Shown: in pieces, positions 38,101 through 51,900 of the stretch
Layout: each line of letters opens with the position of its first letter
How positions within the stretch are numbered: position 1 is the stretch's first letter
NCBI GenBank assembly: GCA_905250125.1
Contig: CAJNOL010001086.1
Location: 17,706-81,705 of the forward strand
Origin: Rotaria sordida
Lineage: Eukaryota; Rotifera; Eurotatoria; Philodinida; Philodinidae
DNA length: 64,000 nt
Reading direction: 5' to 3'
Notes under the pieces: generated by a model
The model's database searches: none
What the model was told of the DNA's origin: nothing
What the model saw: only the letters and a program-made list of their open reading frames with translations
Translations under genes and position numbers: made by a program

Positions 38101-40550
38101 TTTCCTCTTTTCGACTATGAAATATATTTTCAGATCGTTTTTGGAGAAAAATAAACAGAAACAGGATAAAGCATGTTACCCTACAGGAAAAACAAATCAG
38201 CTATTTCAGCATTACAAAAGTCACTTTCCGACTTTTGGAAAAAAGAATTCCGACATTTTTCCGATTTTTGAATTTTCAATCTGACAACGAACATAAAATT
38301 CTATTTTTAACCCAATGTTTTCAAATTCCAGCAGACTTTTTAAAAAAGGCTGAAAAATAAATGAACATTTTCTCGAATTACTTTTCGATCATTCGTTATT
38401 TAAATGGTCGATTATCCTCTGATCATCATTCTACTACAATAAACAAATAGTGTAAACAAACCAAATATTTGTCTTAAAATTTTAATTTAGTAATAAAATG
38501 AAATGATTTAATTGTTCATATAATATTAGGATTAAAAATAATGATCATATCGATCATTGTTATTATTCTTTAAATGAAATGAATTTATATTATATAGACG
38601 TTGGCTTCGACTTTTATTCGGACGAGAAATTCCATTTGAATCTATTCCAAGTAAATCATTCAAGCATTTAACTAAGAATTTACTAAAAAATAAATTGTAT
38701 TTTTTTTTGTCTTCTTAGGTCTTTGGACAGTGATCTTTTGTTATGATGAACATTTTGGATTTGTTGATTATTTTTTTATTGCACTCTTAATACAAGTCGG
38801 ACAAATAAGTATGTGTTGATATTTTCTTCAAATTATATTCAAAAAAAAAAAAAAAAAATTTATATATGAATCTTTTCTAGTTGGAAATCAAGAAGAAATA
38901 GGACATTGTAGTTATTTACAATCACTTATGAAACAAAATGTTATTACTGATGCTGAACCTGTCATTCGAAAAGCTCTTACTTTAACTGGAAGACAAGTAA
39001 AAAAAATATGATATTGAATAAATATTTTATTGAAAGTATTTGTATTTAATAAATATTTAAGTTACCACCCTTACCTGAACAACCGATTATTTTATCAATA
39101 GGAAAAAAAGATGAAAATCGACCAAATCAAATAGAAAACGATCGAGGTTTGTTGATAAATTTCATTTTCGTATAATAGATTAATTTGAATTGTTTATTTT
39201 TGGTTTTATTTTGTTTTTTATTTAATTAGAAAATACCGTTCGAGCAAAAGAACTTCAACGTATACCGATAGTTCCTGGCCCAAAACCACGATTAAATCGT
39301 CCGAATATAACAGACATACAACAATTGACAACATTTTCTCAAGCAAATCATACAATGGATTCATTAAAACGTAGTTCTTCAAGCAATTCTCCATTGACCT
39401 CATCATCACAAATAGCAAAATCAATTCCATCTAATATTTCTGTACATTCCGAACTGGATGTATGTATCTTTTTTTATTTTTATTTATCAATTTATTGAAA
39501 TTATATATATATATATTAGCTATGGAGTGGAAAAACAACACGTCAACGATATGATGATAATGTTCGACTACAAAATTGTTGTGCTCAATATATGAATAAA
39601 TTTATTGGTAAAGGATAGAAGTCGATAACTAATAAAATCAGTCCTCTACAGAAATATGATTTTTATCATGTCAAATTTTCACTCGAAACAATCTCTAGTG
39701 GAATTAAACCTATAACATTTGTTTGTACTGTGCACAAATCAATGACTGTTGAGGATGATCAGTTCTGATGTTTAGCAGATTTCGATTAGAAAAATACAAT
39801 TTGAATAAGAATTCAAAACTGGATAGACTTAGATGTATTTCAAAAATTTTCGTAACTTTTCTTTTCATCGAGAACTCTACTCCTAATCTTCCACTCAGGT
39901 TCGAACAGGAAATAAATATTATCGAAAAGTTATTTCGACAATGGAAATCAGGTTGGGTGAATTTGTTGACGAAAAATAAAAGATTGTGAAAATTTTGAAT
40001 ACTACAGTCTTTGAATTGATAGATACAAAGAATTGATCATCCTCTACAGTCAGTACGGCAGTCATTGACTATTTCAATTGATCTGTGAATAGCACAAACA
40101 AGTGTCATATGGCAAATTCTACCAAGGACGGACCGTCTTGAGTGAGAGTTTGAAATAGAACAAATCAACCTTCTCAGGAGGATCATTTTGAACAATTATC
40201 AACTGTTCTTCTTTTATTATAAATATTAAAAAAAAAAATACATTGAAATCATTTTTATATTCTATGTTAGAACGATTACAAACACAGATATGTGATTTAG
40301 AAGCACCAAATGAAGATGAATTACATATTCAATTGTCTGGTTTAAAACAAGTATATTGAAATAATATTTTATAAATAGACAAACAGAAAGAAATGAAAAT
40401 TTTTTTTTTTTAATATTATTATTCTAGATTGCTAATATTTTAGAAGGCAAATTAACATTTGATAGTGAGTCTCTTCAAGCTCTTCTCGATTATGGATGTA
40501 AAGAAAAGAAGATCGAAACAAATAACAGTGATACTAGTGAACTATCATAA
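35130..40550 (+). CDS. TBC1D5: TBC1 domain family member 5 (Rab7 GTPase-activating protein)
   Basis: Rab GAP acting on endosomes and autophagosomes with retromer. About fifteen exons, each joining in phase. The N-terminus has a Pro run and Ser/Thr-rich sequence. The TBC domain starts SEFKYLFDNFNYELIREEI and has the catalytic-arginine block TTDVRRTCPD (compare QDVKRTFPE) and the glutamine finger PYRQGMHEILG. It continues with YLEHDAYAIFEKI, the TBC1D5-specific IPFQRLNDVHIPP, IEPTVYGIRWLRLLFGREIP, and FGFVDYFFIALLIQ. Both GAP finger residues are present, so it should be active. The C-terminal third is a Ser/Pro linker plus a helical tail, ending TSELS with TAA at 40548-40550. Introns at 36036-36363 (approx.), 36869-38597 and 39611-40270 carry repeats or transposable elements. 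The start at 35130 is the first Met after an in-frame leader and is not certain. Confidence 0.88.
36050..36345. repeat. Dispersed repeat B, copy 1, in a TBC1D5 intron
   Basis: Segments such as cagtctctgtaggtttaaaa, tttctgttgttaatcacag, aatctttcagaaat and ttaagatcatgtttcacaaa appear in the same order at 52665-53005 in an integrin intron, with about 75-85% apparent identity. No ORF. Confidence 0.65.
37005..38398. mobile_element. MITE family A, copy 2, interrupted by a nested insertion
   Basis: Left part (aggagcctacagaaatttca, cgaatatagattcaagattt, ataaattaagtttagatgg, ctatagtctcctctactaca) and right part (cccaatgttttcaaattcca to gaattacttttcgatcattc) match the copies at 20.5 and 51.1 kb. They are separated by about 890 bp of unrelated DNA (37405-38285). 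Sits in the 1.7-kb TBC1D5 intron 36869-38597. Confidence 0.75.
37405..38285. mobile_element. Sequence nested inside MITE family A copy 2
   Basis: Interrupts the family A right arm after tattctgaac. Repeated ttccgatttttgaa motifs occur at both its edges in the same orientation. The interior includes a GT-rich stretch (gtgtggggtgggggtgg) and a block resembling one at 59850-59985. No good ORF; the element class is unknown. Confidence 0.5.
39639..40190. mobile_element. Foldback element in the penultimate TBC1D5 intron region
   Basis: The left arm about 39639-39768 (tcctctacagaaat..., acatttgtttgtactgtgca, tgactgttgaggatgatcag) is matched inverted by the right arm about 40030-40190 (ctgatcatcc-like, then tgacta-, gcacaaacaagtgt and ttctcaggaggatc). 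A 220-base ORF between the arms has no recognisable similarity. Confidence 0.6.
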
Positions 40551-40703
40551 ATAATTTTCATTTTTCTCTCTCTTTCTCTTTTTTTTTTTTATTCAAAAAT
40601 TCTGTGATGTAATCACTTATGATTCTTCCTATTAATTAATATATTTGTTTTTCTTTTTGCTTGTATATAATATCTTTTATTTTATATTACAGAAAAAAAA
40701 AAA

Positions 40704-40717
40704 AATAAATAAATAAA
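40704..40717 (+). terminator. Candidate polyadenylation signal of TBC1D5
   Basis: Overlapping AATAAA hexamers in aaataaataaataaaaa about 155 bp after the TBC1D5 stop. Confidence 0.4.
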
Positions 40718-43700
40718 AACGAAAACAATTAGACTTTTCATATAATGTAACATTCATAATAATAGTCCAATAAATTCATAGATGGATTTTTCCGTTTGTA
40801 TTAATTTCAAAGATTACAAAACAATATAGTGACAAACATTTAGAATTATATTCGATTACAATGAAGCCAATATTGATAAGACTCATTTATGGTACTTTGA
40901 AATCAAAGAATTCTTTTTTTTTTTTGGGAGTATAAATCTGCATGTTAGTTTTGAAGAATATAAAGTTAAATTTGAGATAGTTACATTGATAAATTTATAT
41001 TCTATACAAATATTGATAAAACAATAAAAGCTGAGTTATAATCGACTTTGATGTTGATTCTTTTTTTTTTTTGCATCATCTATATAGCAAATAAAACTTG
41101 CATTCATTCAAGTTCTCTATATTATAATGAAAGTTTATATCATAACAATATGCAAGAGACTACATTTAGATATTATTTGAATTGAGTGAGATAACCATAA
41201 CTAAAATCTATTAGGCTCATCACAGTTTACTATATACACGACCAACAGTAGAACAAAATTTAGCTGTTAGTATTATTAATTTTAGATGGATGTTGATTAG
41301 AAATTATAAACGCAATAATATATACGTTATTTAAATATTATATAGCAAAAGAATTGAAAAAGTTCATTATTATTCTAATCTATTTATTAATGGTAGTTGT
41401 TAAAGATACACATAAGATTGATAACTAAAAAAAATTATTAATCGATTTATGAAATGACTCTTACGAATTTTTATTATTACTACTTACATAGAAAAAAAAA
41501 TGTCTATTTAATATCAATAACAGTTTCGAAAATGTACTCTACATTTGTTTAAAATCAATACTTTTAAATAGAATATAATATTATAATTTAATTTATTTCT
41601 TTTTCTTCTTTTTTATTACATAAAATAAAAATTGTTAAACAGTATATATTATAATATAAGATCACTAAACAGATGTGTTAACAAAATTCAATTCATATTA
41701 GATAAGAATATAGTCGACATATGACACTATTATATCTCATTGTAATCTAACAAATATTTACAAATTTTTAAATGAAATGATAGCTTTTGATTGAAATTAA
41801 TTATAATTTGTTTTTTTTTTACAAGCTTTTTTCATATTGAAATTAATATACTATTCATCTATAATAAGATGAAATTATACTTATTAATTATAAATAATTC
41901 ATTTTTAGTAGATTTATCATGTTTGAGTTTTATTTGCATATGATCAAAATGTATATGATCTTATTGATCTATACTTTTCTTGTCGAATGAACAAGACATA
42001 GTACAATTTGTATTTCGCGTGATTACTTCACACAGCTCATTATCACGCTCACTCGAACACCGACTATGATTACCTCTTGTGGAGTTCAGCTTGAATTGAT
42101 CAATAAACATGATCTATATTTTCTGTTGCTGTTACTTTTTTTTTCTTCTTCTTCTTCTTCGTTTGTCTATGTTAATGACCTCATATTGTATCTGTCAGAA
42201 GGAAAAAAAAAAGACTAGCCATTAACTGTATACATACATAAAATAAAAAAGAAACGACAGAATGCTTAGAATGATAGGCAAGTCAATCAGGTAAGTCAAT
42301 CAAACTTAAATTGATTACTTGGATTTGTATGTATATTTATAAGTTGATTTACATTATGACTAAATGTGATGATAGGCAGATTATTTTTTGTGGTAAATTC
42401 TATCTCATTTTGTATATGTATATATATATCTGTCAAAAGATTATTATTGATCATAATGATTGTTGCATATATATAATCTAGTTGAAGATCTTTATGTTTA
42501 TCGTTATTAGGCAGTTAACCTCTTTTGCTGAGGCTTTTTTTTTTTGTTGCCTAAGAAAATCTTCAGAATTGTCTATTTCTCTTATAACTCATTATCACGT
42601 AAGATATATTGATGTAGTGTGTATGTGTTGGTCATTTCGTTTCATTTATGTATATTCGATATGATGACAGATGTTAAGGTACTTGAGAACAAAAGTGATT
42701 GAATGACCTCAAAGCTATTTTTCTTCTTCTCTACGGGTTTTTCTTTTGTCTGTTGCGCTTCCTCATTTCATTCATGTTCGACATTGGCAGTCATTATCAT
42801 CATCATTATCAACTCATTGAAAGCATTTACATACATATAATTATAACAAAAGAACAAGAGTTAATATTCGAATATGTGTATTTCTTTTAACTTTATATTA
42901 AAGATAACTTTGATTTTCTTCTTTTTTTTTTTTTTTGTATTATAAGAAGAGAATGTTTCATACAAATATCTACTAACATTCTTTATTTAAACATCAATGT
43001 AAAGTGATCAATCATTTATTTCTTTCTTCTTATTTTGTTTTGTGAATTATCGATAATTACAAATATTAAAATATGCCTTATAACAAGACATAATTATTGT
43101 TTTCTTTCTTTTATACACATAGTAATCGTCATCATATCTATTATTACAAAAACAAAAAAAAAACAAAAAAAAGAAAAACTTGCATGCAATCTTATCGTTA
43201 GTATTATGCTAACTATGTTGGATGAGCGTGGGAGAACGTCAGTAATCGACTTCTTTAGTAGATACAACATGCTATTTTTCCATTAAAAAAAAATCACCCA
43301 GTTATCCTGCACATCGTTATTATTATCATCGTCATCGTCGCATTATTGAGCACAGCAGCAGTCGTCGTGACTTCTGTTTACATGCACTCTCTGTTACTAT
43401 CCGTACCCATGTACATATAGAGGACTGTTCTTTGCTCTCTTTCTCTCTCTTGCTTTCTTATTTTTCCTCCTGTCAAACATCCATCTCATTTATATAGATT
43501 GAACGTTGTTGGTACCGTCAACGAGAAAACGAAGACGCGCCTATATACATATGCATATAGTTGCCTTCGACAAATATTTTACTACGATCCATTACTTTTT
43601 CTTTTTTTTTTTTTTTTTTTTTTTGGTTAGTACATAATGGATAAATTATGTTAATGAATATATACAACCCACAAGTCGGCTTAACTTAAGTAAATATATT

Positions 43701-45814
43701 GACCGTGGTTACAATTAAGTAAGTAAGATTGAGAAGCAAAGAGAAAGAACAGATAGACTTTACGATATATAGAAATGTCCTTCCTCCATAGTGCTTTTTT
43801 TTTTCTTGTGATTGATAAGGAAAAAAAAAGGTTATTGAGATGATTAGGAGATAAAAGATCGAGTAACTTGCATAACTAATACATAATTGTAGAAGGGCGA
43901 AGAGAGCATCTGGCATAAGTATTGGACTCGTTAGCCACATGAACCGTACTACTCTCAATAAATGTATGTATATATATACATATATTGAGTTTGCCTATCT
44001 GATTAATGTCGCATATGAGACATAGAGATCACGTTTTACTGTTTTATTAAGAAACACACATCTGGAAGAGGAAAAAGGGAGAGCGAGAAAAAAAAATGAG
44101 GAAATGTTCAAAAGAAATGACTGATTCCTTAGGGAAAAATTCGTTTCATATTCTTTCAGACATTAACACGACGAGACAAATGGCAATATTTGCCATTAGG
44201 CAATTGTGTGTTCAATTCAGCATGACTATTTCTCTTATATGTCCGACTGTGTGTATATAACTGACTAGTCTAATTTTAATGATAGTTACTCGAATCTTAT
44301 ACACAGCATGTTAGCGGATCAGTATATGTTATTGTTTAACTATATGGTATTACATCATATATATATATATATAATACTATATTTCACTTGAATCCTATTA
44401 CAATATTATTAGAAGAGAATTTGATCAAGTAGAAAATAGAAAGAACAAAAGAGTAGATGTAGAGTCAATTTTTAATTTTTATATACATATTTAAATATAC
44501 AGGAATTGAAATATAATAGTAGCAAAATATGAATAGTCAATATCGTTTGGTCTTCTTCAACACTTATTACTTATTCCATTAACACTTCTTTTTTATATGC
44601 ACAAATGTTATTTGGTCAGTTCATTCATTCATAAGAAGGTCATTGATCGTTGTTTTACTTGTTGTTGAAATGCACAAGCATGCGGTGTTATGATTAATTA
44701 CTCATTCATCTCATAGGTTTCTCTTCTCATAATAATATTGTGAATTGTTGTATTCTCATAGTCCGGCTTCAATATCTTAACATCAAAGAAAGTAGGACAA
44801 CAGTCAAAACTTGTTATTCTGTCTCATTTCTTTTGTTTCATATGCATACATATATATATATATATGTATACAATGTCAATAATGTCTTTTGTTTGAACCT
44901 TGACCGAATATATATACCAATATCTGACTATTTGTTGACTATTCTCAAAATTCTACTACTAAATTTTCAATTTCTTTATGTCTATTGTCACACTTACCTG
45001 TTGATACAAGCACGCGTCATCAACTGATTTCTTGTTTCTTTTTTTTTTGTAGAAGTACGAAGAAAAGAATGTTAGGTAAGAAGACAAGAAAGATGCTTGA
45101 AAGGTAAGATGTGAAGGATGATATAAAAATTGTACACCATCGTTATATATATAGATCTTCTACATTTTAATAAGTAACAATAAATGGGCGTCACCATATA
45201 CTAACATATTGCATCATAATGATGAATATAACGGCAGTGATGTGTTACTATTGAAAAGTACGAAAAAAAAAAAAGTTAATTTCATTTCATTTTGATTTCA
45301 ATTGTTACATATTGTGAATATAATAATATTGAACACAAGTTGTCTTATCAAGCATGTCATCTTATTATTTTATCATTGTTATCGTCACCATCGTACTTTT
45401 CTTTCTTTTATATAAATAACACTTATTCTATTCATTTTTCTTTGTTATGTATATATATATATAATAGATCATATATCTTCATTTGTCTATATATATGATT
45501 AAGTATATATGTTTGTATGTCGCAGTATGTCAAAAAAAACAGCTAGCAGCAATATTGTTATTCTTTTTGTTTTTTGTTATATATATGTATACCAATTTTA
45601 ATCGAATTTAATTTTTCTTTCTATTCTTTATTCTCTCTTATAATCATTTTTACTTGAGTGGAAAAAAAAAGAAATTGAGACCGATAACAACGGTCATTTT
45701 CTCTTACAGTAATCTTTACCAGTTAGAACTTTCACTTTTTTTTTCTTGTTTATATGGTTTCTTACTTTTATTTGATTCTAATGCTCAGGATTTTTTTCCC
45801 CTCGTTTCCTTTCT
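40718..45814. other. Large intergenic region upstream of the integrin gene
   Basis: About 5.1 kb with no supported gene. It is full of AT dinucleotide runs (for example 44357-44372 and 44850-44866), pyrimidine tracts, a poly-T run of about 20 or more at 43601-43624, and a more GC-balanced patch at about 43290-43560. Short ORFs here are low complexity and I do not credit them. It may hold the integrin promoter and distal control sequence. Confidence 0.5.
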
Positions 45815-45816
45815 AG
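45815..45816 (+). promoter_or_regulatory. Candidate 5' leader splice acceptor of the integrin gene
   Basis: cccctcgtttcctttctag lies 96 bases upstream of the integrin ATG. Confidence 0.35.
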
Positions 45817-45912
45817 ATGATGTTAAATTTAGATCGATTTGAATCAAACAATAACAATATTGTTGATTTATCGATCGATATAAAAACAGTAGATATTAAT
45901 TGAATAATTATA

Positions 45913-48900
45913 ATGTTATTATTATTATTATTTAATCTTATATTTTCATCATTTATTTCTTCACTGTATTCATTCAATTATCAGACTGTTGAACATTGGA
46001 GATATTTAAGACAAGAACAATCAATAGATTATCCAACAAAATTATCATCTTATTTTGGTTATTCATTAGCTGTTCATCGATCGAGGTAAAGTTAATTATA
46101 ATAAAACATTTGATTAAAAGACAAAAAATAAAATAATACATTATTTTCTTAAGTTTATTGGTTGGTGCACCTCGTGATCATTCTCCACATGATATAATAA
46201 CTAGAAGAGGTACTGTATGGAAATGTGAATTTCGATTGCATGATCATTGTCAACGTGTATCATTTCGTCGTGATGGTAAAAAAGAAATAAATTAAATTAT
46301 TTATAAAAAAATATATAAATTTTTGTTCAGGTGAAGCTAATGTTCGTGTTGGTACATCATTTGATAATAAAACAGATCAATGGTTAGGTGCTTCATTAGC
46401 AGCTAATTATGATCACATTATTGTAAATTTTTTTTGTAATTGAAATTATTTCATTGAGAACTATGTTTTTATTTCACAGGCTGGTGCACCATTTCTTAAA
46501 CATCGTATTAATGATGGACATAGTATTGAATATGAAATACCAGGCGGTGCACGTATTGGTAAATATGGTACATCATTATCAATGATTGATAATACACAAA
46601 TATATTCTCCATCATTTCTTAATTGGTGTATGTTATCGAACTTTATAGATATTGTTGAACTACAAAAGCAAAAAAAAATATATATATATTTATTTTTTAT
46701 AGATTCTCGAAATTATAATCAAGAAGGTTATGGTGAATTTGGTTTTCAAGTAGCATTAAGTAAAAGACCTGAACGTATAATTATAACTGCACCAGGATCG
46801 TTTTATTTTCGAGGTAAATTAAAAAAGAAATAAAAAAAAAAACGAAAAACTAAAAAGCAAAAGTAAAACTAGGAGGAATACATTCAATTCCAATACTTAA
46901 TTATAATTGGATTGATACACGACATCCATTTACAGCACCACATTATCCATGGCATGATGTTGGTTGGCTTCGATATCCATCAAATTATTCATCAAATGAA
47001 TATGATGATTGGTGTTATCGAGGTAAAACAAATAATTCGCAAAAAGAAATTTGAAAAACAAAAATTCTATTATTGTTTTTTTCTTATATAAGGTTATGCA
47101 TTAGCTATAGGAAATTTTAATAATGATGATAATCAAGGTAGAAAAATAAAAATTTATAATACTATTGAAAATATAAATTTTTATATTTAATTTTACAAAT
47201 AGAAATTATTGTTAGTATACCAAAATTAGATAATTATCGTGGAGCAGTTGAAATAATGAATAGTAATCTTGATGAATATTCAATTCGAACAATAAATGGA
47301 ATACAAATGGGAGAATATTTTGGTGCATCATTATGTGTTATTGATATTAATAATGATGGGTAAGAATTAAAAATTTAAATTTTTCTAATGCAGATCTTTT
47401 TTTTTTATAGACTTGATGATTTATTAATTGGTGCACCATTATATACAGTTAAAAAAGATGGTCGAATTTTAGCAGATGCTGGTCGTGTTGATATATTTTA
47501 TCAAACATTCGAAGTTAGTTTCGTTTTCTAAGGATAAAATTTATAATTGATTGAATATTTTTATTCAGCATACACTTATACGAAAACAAACTATTGAAGG
47601 AACGCGTGAAGGAGGACGATTAGGACATGCATTAGCAAATCTAGGTGATATTGATAAAGATGGTTATAATGGTATGATATATATATATATAAAGAGAGAG
47701 AGAATAATATTAATTAAATAAATTTTGCTTTGTTGTTATTGGATAGATGTAGCTATTTCAATTCCATTTATTAATTATGGTTCATCAAGCATGATTCATA
47801 TTTATCGTGGTTCAAAATATGGTTTAATATTGAAACCATCACAAGTAAATAAAACATGAGAAAATCAATATTTCAATATAATCTTTTTTGTTTTGTTTTT
47901 TATTTTTAAAAAGATTTTACAAACTCCAACATTAAATGGATTTGGTTGGGCATTACAAGGTCTATTCGATTATGATAATAATGGTTATTTAGGTAAAGTT
48001 AGATATGTTGTTTTACATTAATGTCAATTATGATTTGTTTATTATTCATAAATGATAGATTTAGCCGTGAGCAGTATACGAACGGAAACTGTAGCTATTA
48101 TTCTGTATGTCAATCATATAGATTAGATGAATTAATTGTAATTTGTATTTATTTTCTTTTTTATCTATAAGTTCACGTCCGGTAGTACGTGTTGAAACAA
48201 GATTACAACATAGTTCACCAACAATTCCATTGAATTGTACATTACTTAGTAATGATAAATGGTAAAAGAATAAATTTCGTTTGTTTTTATATTTATATAC
48301 ATATATATTTAGTTTTATTTTAACATTATGTATTTATTTAAATGATGAAAATTATCATCATTCAAAACGTGATTGTTAGTATTGACATAAATTAATAATA
48401 ATAATATCTCTAAAAAAATTTTTTTTTTATTTATTTATAGTTTTAACTTATGAATTACAACTTGATTACGAAAAAAATCCAGTTGATCAACGTTTATTCT
48501 TTCGAGAAACATATAGATCAATTAAAAAAAGACATTTTAAAATATCCGATCGAATTTGTCATGATTATTCATTATATATGAAAGTATGTTTTTTAGATTT
48601 GAATTGAAAAAGACTAAATTTTATTTCATTTAGTTTTAAAGAATATACAAAAGTAAAATATGTTAGTCATATTTTTTTCATAATGGTGTCATTCTTGAAT
48701 TTGAACAATCGTTTAATTAAGCTCCTAAAAAAAAGATTTTTTAAAATAAACATATAGGCATGATTCTTAAGGTGGCTAGTTTCAAAATTCAAAAGAATAA
48801 TTTCTAATTTTAAAAGGCTTCTTCAGAAATCATCATGAGTTTCTAGAGTTCTCCAGCAAAAAGGCCAATACTATATCCATAGGAAAATTAAAAGTACTAT

Positions 48901-51900
48901 TATTAGATATGGCCAAGTCGCCTCGGCACCGAGACCAGGACCAACACTTTCGGAGTGATATCTTTTATGGTCATATTCTCATAACTTATGTATTCTAAAA
49001 GCTCATGCAAAAATTAGCGAGTAACGATTATTTCAATATTTGTCGTGATAATTTTGAGAATAAAATCAATCATTTATTTCATAAACAACGCAGTTGTCGA
49101 GTACAAAGACCTGTAGAACAGACGAAATATTAATGAATTTAAAAAACTATGAATCTCAAAGAGGGGGAACATAGAAATCGTACGAATCGTGCAAGACGTC
49201 TCGCGAGTGCATTGATACTACTAGAAAATGATATCGTCTTTTTTATTAGTACATGTATTACTAGGCACGAAACCAGAACCAAAAACGATTGGTCCCACTC
49301 ATCGCTAGCTATTGCAGTTTCGGCTTCTTAATATAGCCCAACGTGTAGGTAGAAGATCATTCGATAATATCCTAGATGAATTTTTAATTGTTACATAATA
49401 TAACTATATTTGATGCTCATGTCAGAAAGTTCTTCAAGTAAATATACGAGGAAAAAAATGTTCGTGCATTTTTTCCAACATTGGTTTTTGTATAAATTGT
49501 CAAATTCTTTACAATAATTAAAACATTCTTTCCCTCATCCCAAGTGGTAAGGAGTTTTTTTTAAAATGAGAATAGCCGAAACGCTGTAGCTTGAAGCATA
49601 TTAAGAAAGCATTTGTACACGTGGAAGTTCTATTTTTCAATACGGCTTCTGTAAATCTCCTAAATGTTAAGATTTAGAGTTTAGAAAATTTTTTAAATAG
49701 TGTACTCTCATTAGCCGAATATCTTCAGAAAGTTTCATGGAAACTCGATGTACTGTATCAAAAATCGATTTTGGAGGGAAATACCTTAAGTATCAATTAT
49801 ATTTATTTAAATGTTGCATTATTTTCTTTTTTTTTTTTTTTTTGAATTTTCAACATATTTTTTGTAAGGGATTATATGAATTTTATTCGGTTCTTTTATA
49901 TAGGATGATGTTCATGATAAACTTAGTCCAATTCATCTACATATAAATTATATACTGTCATCAAAGTCAGATCCAAATATTGTTCCACCAATACTTGATC
50001 CTGAAAATTCTACATTCGATTATAACGTAAAAAAAAATTTTTTTGTTTTGTTTTATATTTATATAATCGATATTGTTTAGATTCCGATTCAAAAAGACTG
50101 TGGTTATGATGATATTTGTATACCAAATCTTCATTTATATACATCAAAGTAAACATATATATATATATACAGTAGTGGTGAAAATTCTGAGGACAATGTC
50201 TTTTGCATTTTTTCCTATAATACCAAACACTTAATTCAAATTCAAATAGTGGTTTTAATGGGCAATGAATCTCTCGATTAAATCTGTTCCATACCGAAAC
50301 TTCATAGATGAAGTATAGGAATAAAGTTTCTAAAAAAGCTCCTTTTTTAGTTTTTTTAGTTACCTTATTTCCATAATCCAAACTCTGAAATTTTAGTATG
50401 GAAAACGTCATTGTCTACTCAAACTACTATTTGAGTTTGAATTAGATATTTGCTATGATAGGAACAAATCTAAAATACGTTGTTCGTATAATTTTGATCA
50501 ATACTGTATATATAAAATGAATGAAAAACAAAAACGCTTTTCTTATTCGTAATTTTCTGTAGATGGCCAGATGATTATAAAGTTGGTTTAACAAAAAAAA
50601 TTTTACTCAATATTAATGTTACTAATACAGGTGAGAATGCATATGATACTCAATGTTTAATACAATTACCTGTTGGTGTTGAATATGTTAGTTCAAATTC
50701 AAGTTCAAGAGTATGAGAAAAAAAAAAGTCAAATAATTAATTTTTATAAATATTTAAAAAAATATTGCTTAAGGTTAATCTTTATTGTAATTTAATGAAA
50801 CAATCTGATCGTATAATTGTTTGTCATCTTGGAAATCCTTTTTTATCAAATGGAAAAGTAAATTAAATATTTACATATAGAATTTCTCTTTTTATTTTTA
50901 TTTTTATTTTTATTTTTTCAAATTGAAGATATCATTACAAATTCATACAGCTGTTAATAATTATTCAGCAATACAAACAGATCCATTAGTATTTGTAATT
51001 AATGTAACTAGGTAAATATTTCGGAAAATTTTATCTAATAAAACAAAACAAAAAAAAAACACTAAACGATTATGAAGAATGTTGAGTTTGTTGAATATAG
51101 AAAATACTACGGATGATGAATAAGTCATTAGACAGTAGAAATTATGAGCGGACTTTTTTCGAGGCCCGTAAATTAAGTTTGGATCGAGACAATTGACGTG
51201 TTTTGCTGCTATAATCTCCTTTACTACCTACACTCTATTACCGATTTTTTTGCATAGAATTAAAAGAAAACTTATTTTCGATTAAGTGATATAAAAATCA
51301 AGAGTTTCAGGACAGTCATTCAGGAATGTCTAAGTTTACTTTGCAAGTCTGTTTTTCATAGAAATCGAGAAGATTACCTAAATTGACACGGTGTCTCTTA
51401 TTAAAATATTTGTTGTTAATAAATGACTTAGATCTAACTGATCATTAGTATATCATTTATGTTGAAAAATGTTTGCTGTTTCATTCTTTGTATTTGAAAT
51501 AATTTTCGGTTCTATTGTGGGAAATTTTTGTCATACTAAACTTAATTTTCCAACTTCTCTAAAAGATCTATTCATAACTCATAAACTAGAGGTTCTACAA
51601 AAATTTTGACGACATATTCAAAGAGAACACAAACTTCTGATACTGATCCAATGTTTTCAAATTTCTATAAGCTCCTTAAAACGGCTGACAAATAAATGAA
51701 TATTTTATCAAAATTACTTTTTGATCATCGATTACTCAAATAAGAAATGATTATCATACTGTAATAAGTATTACTTCATTCGAAGTATTTAATCTTACAA
51801 TTATTTCAAGTATATATTCTTCTTAGCAAAATAATTTCAAAATCAAAAAGTAAACATAACAATATTCATTGATGTTAAGTAAAAATTTTTTAAAAATACA

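Noticed and set aside
39768-39989. 73-codon ORF in a TBC1D5 intron
   Set aside because: Sits between inverted arms of a foldback; no recognisable motif.
42482-45842. Several 60-95-codon ORFs upstream of the integrin gene
   Set aside because: AT-rich, hydrophobic by composition, no splice or domain support.
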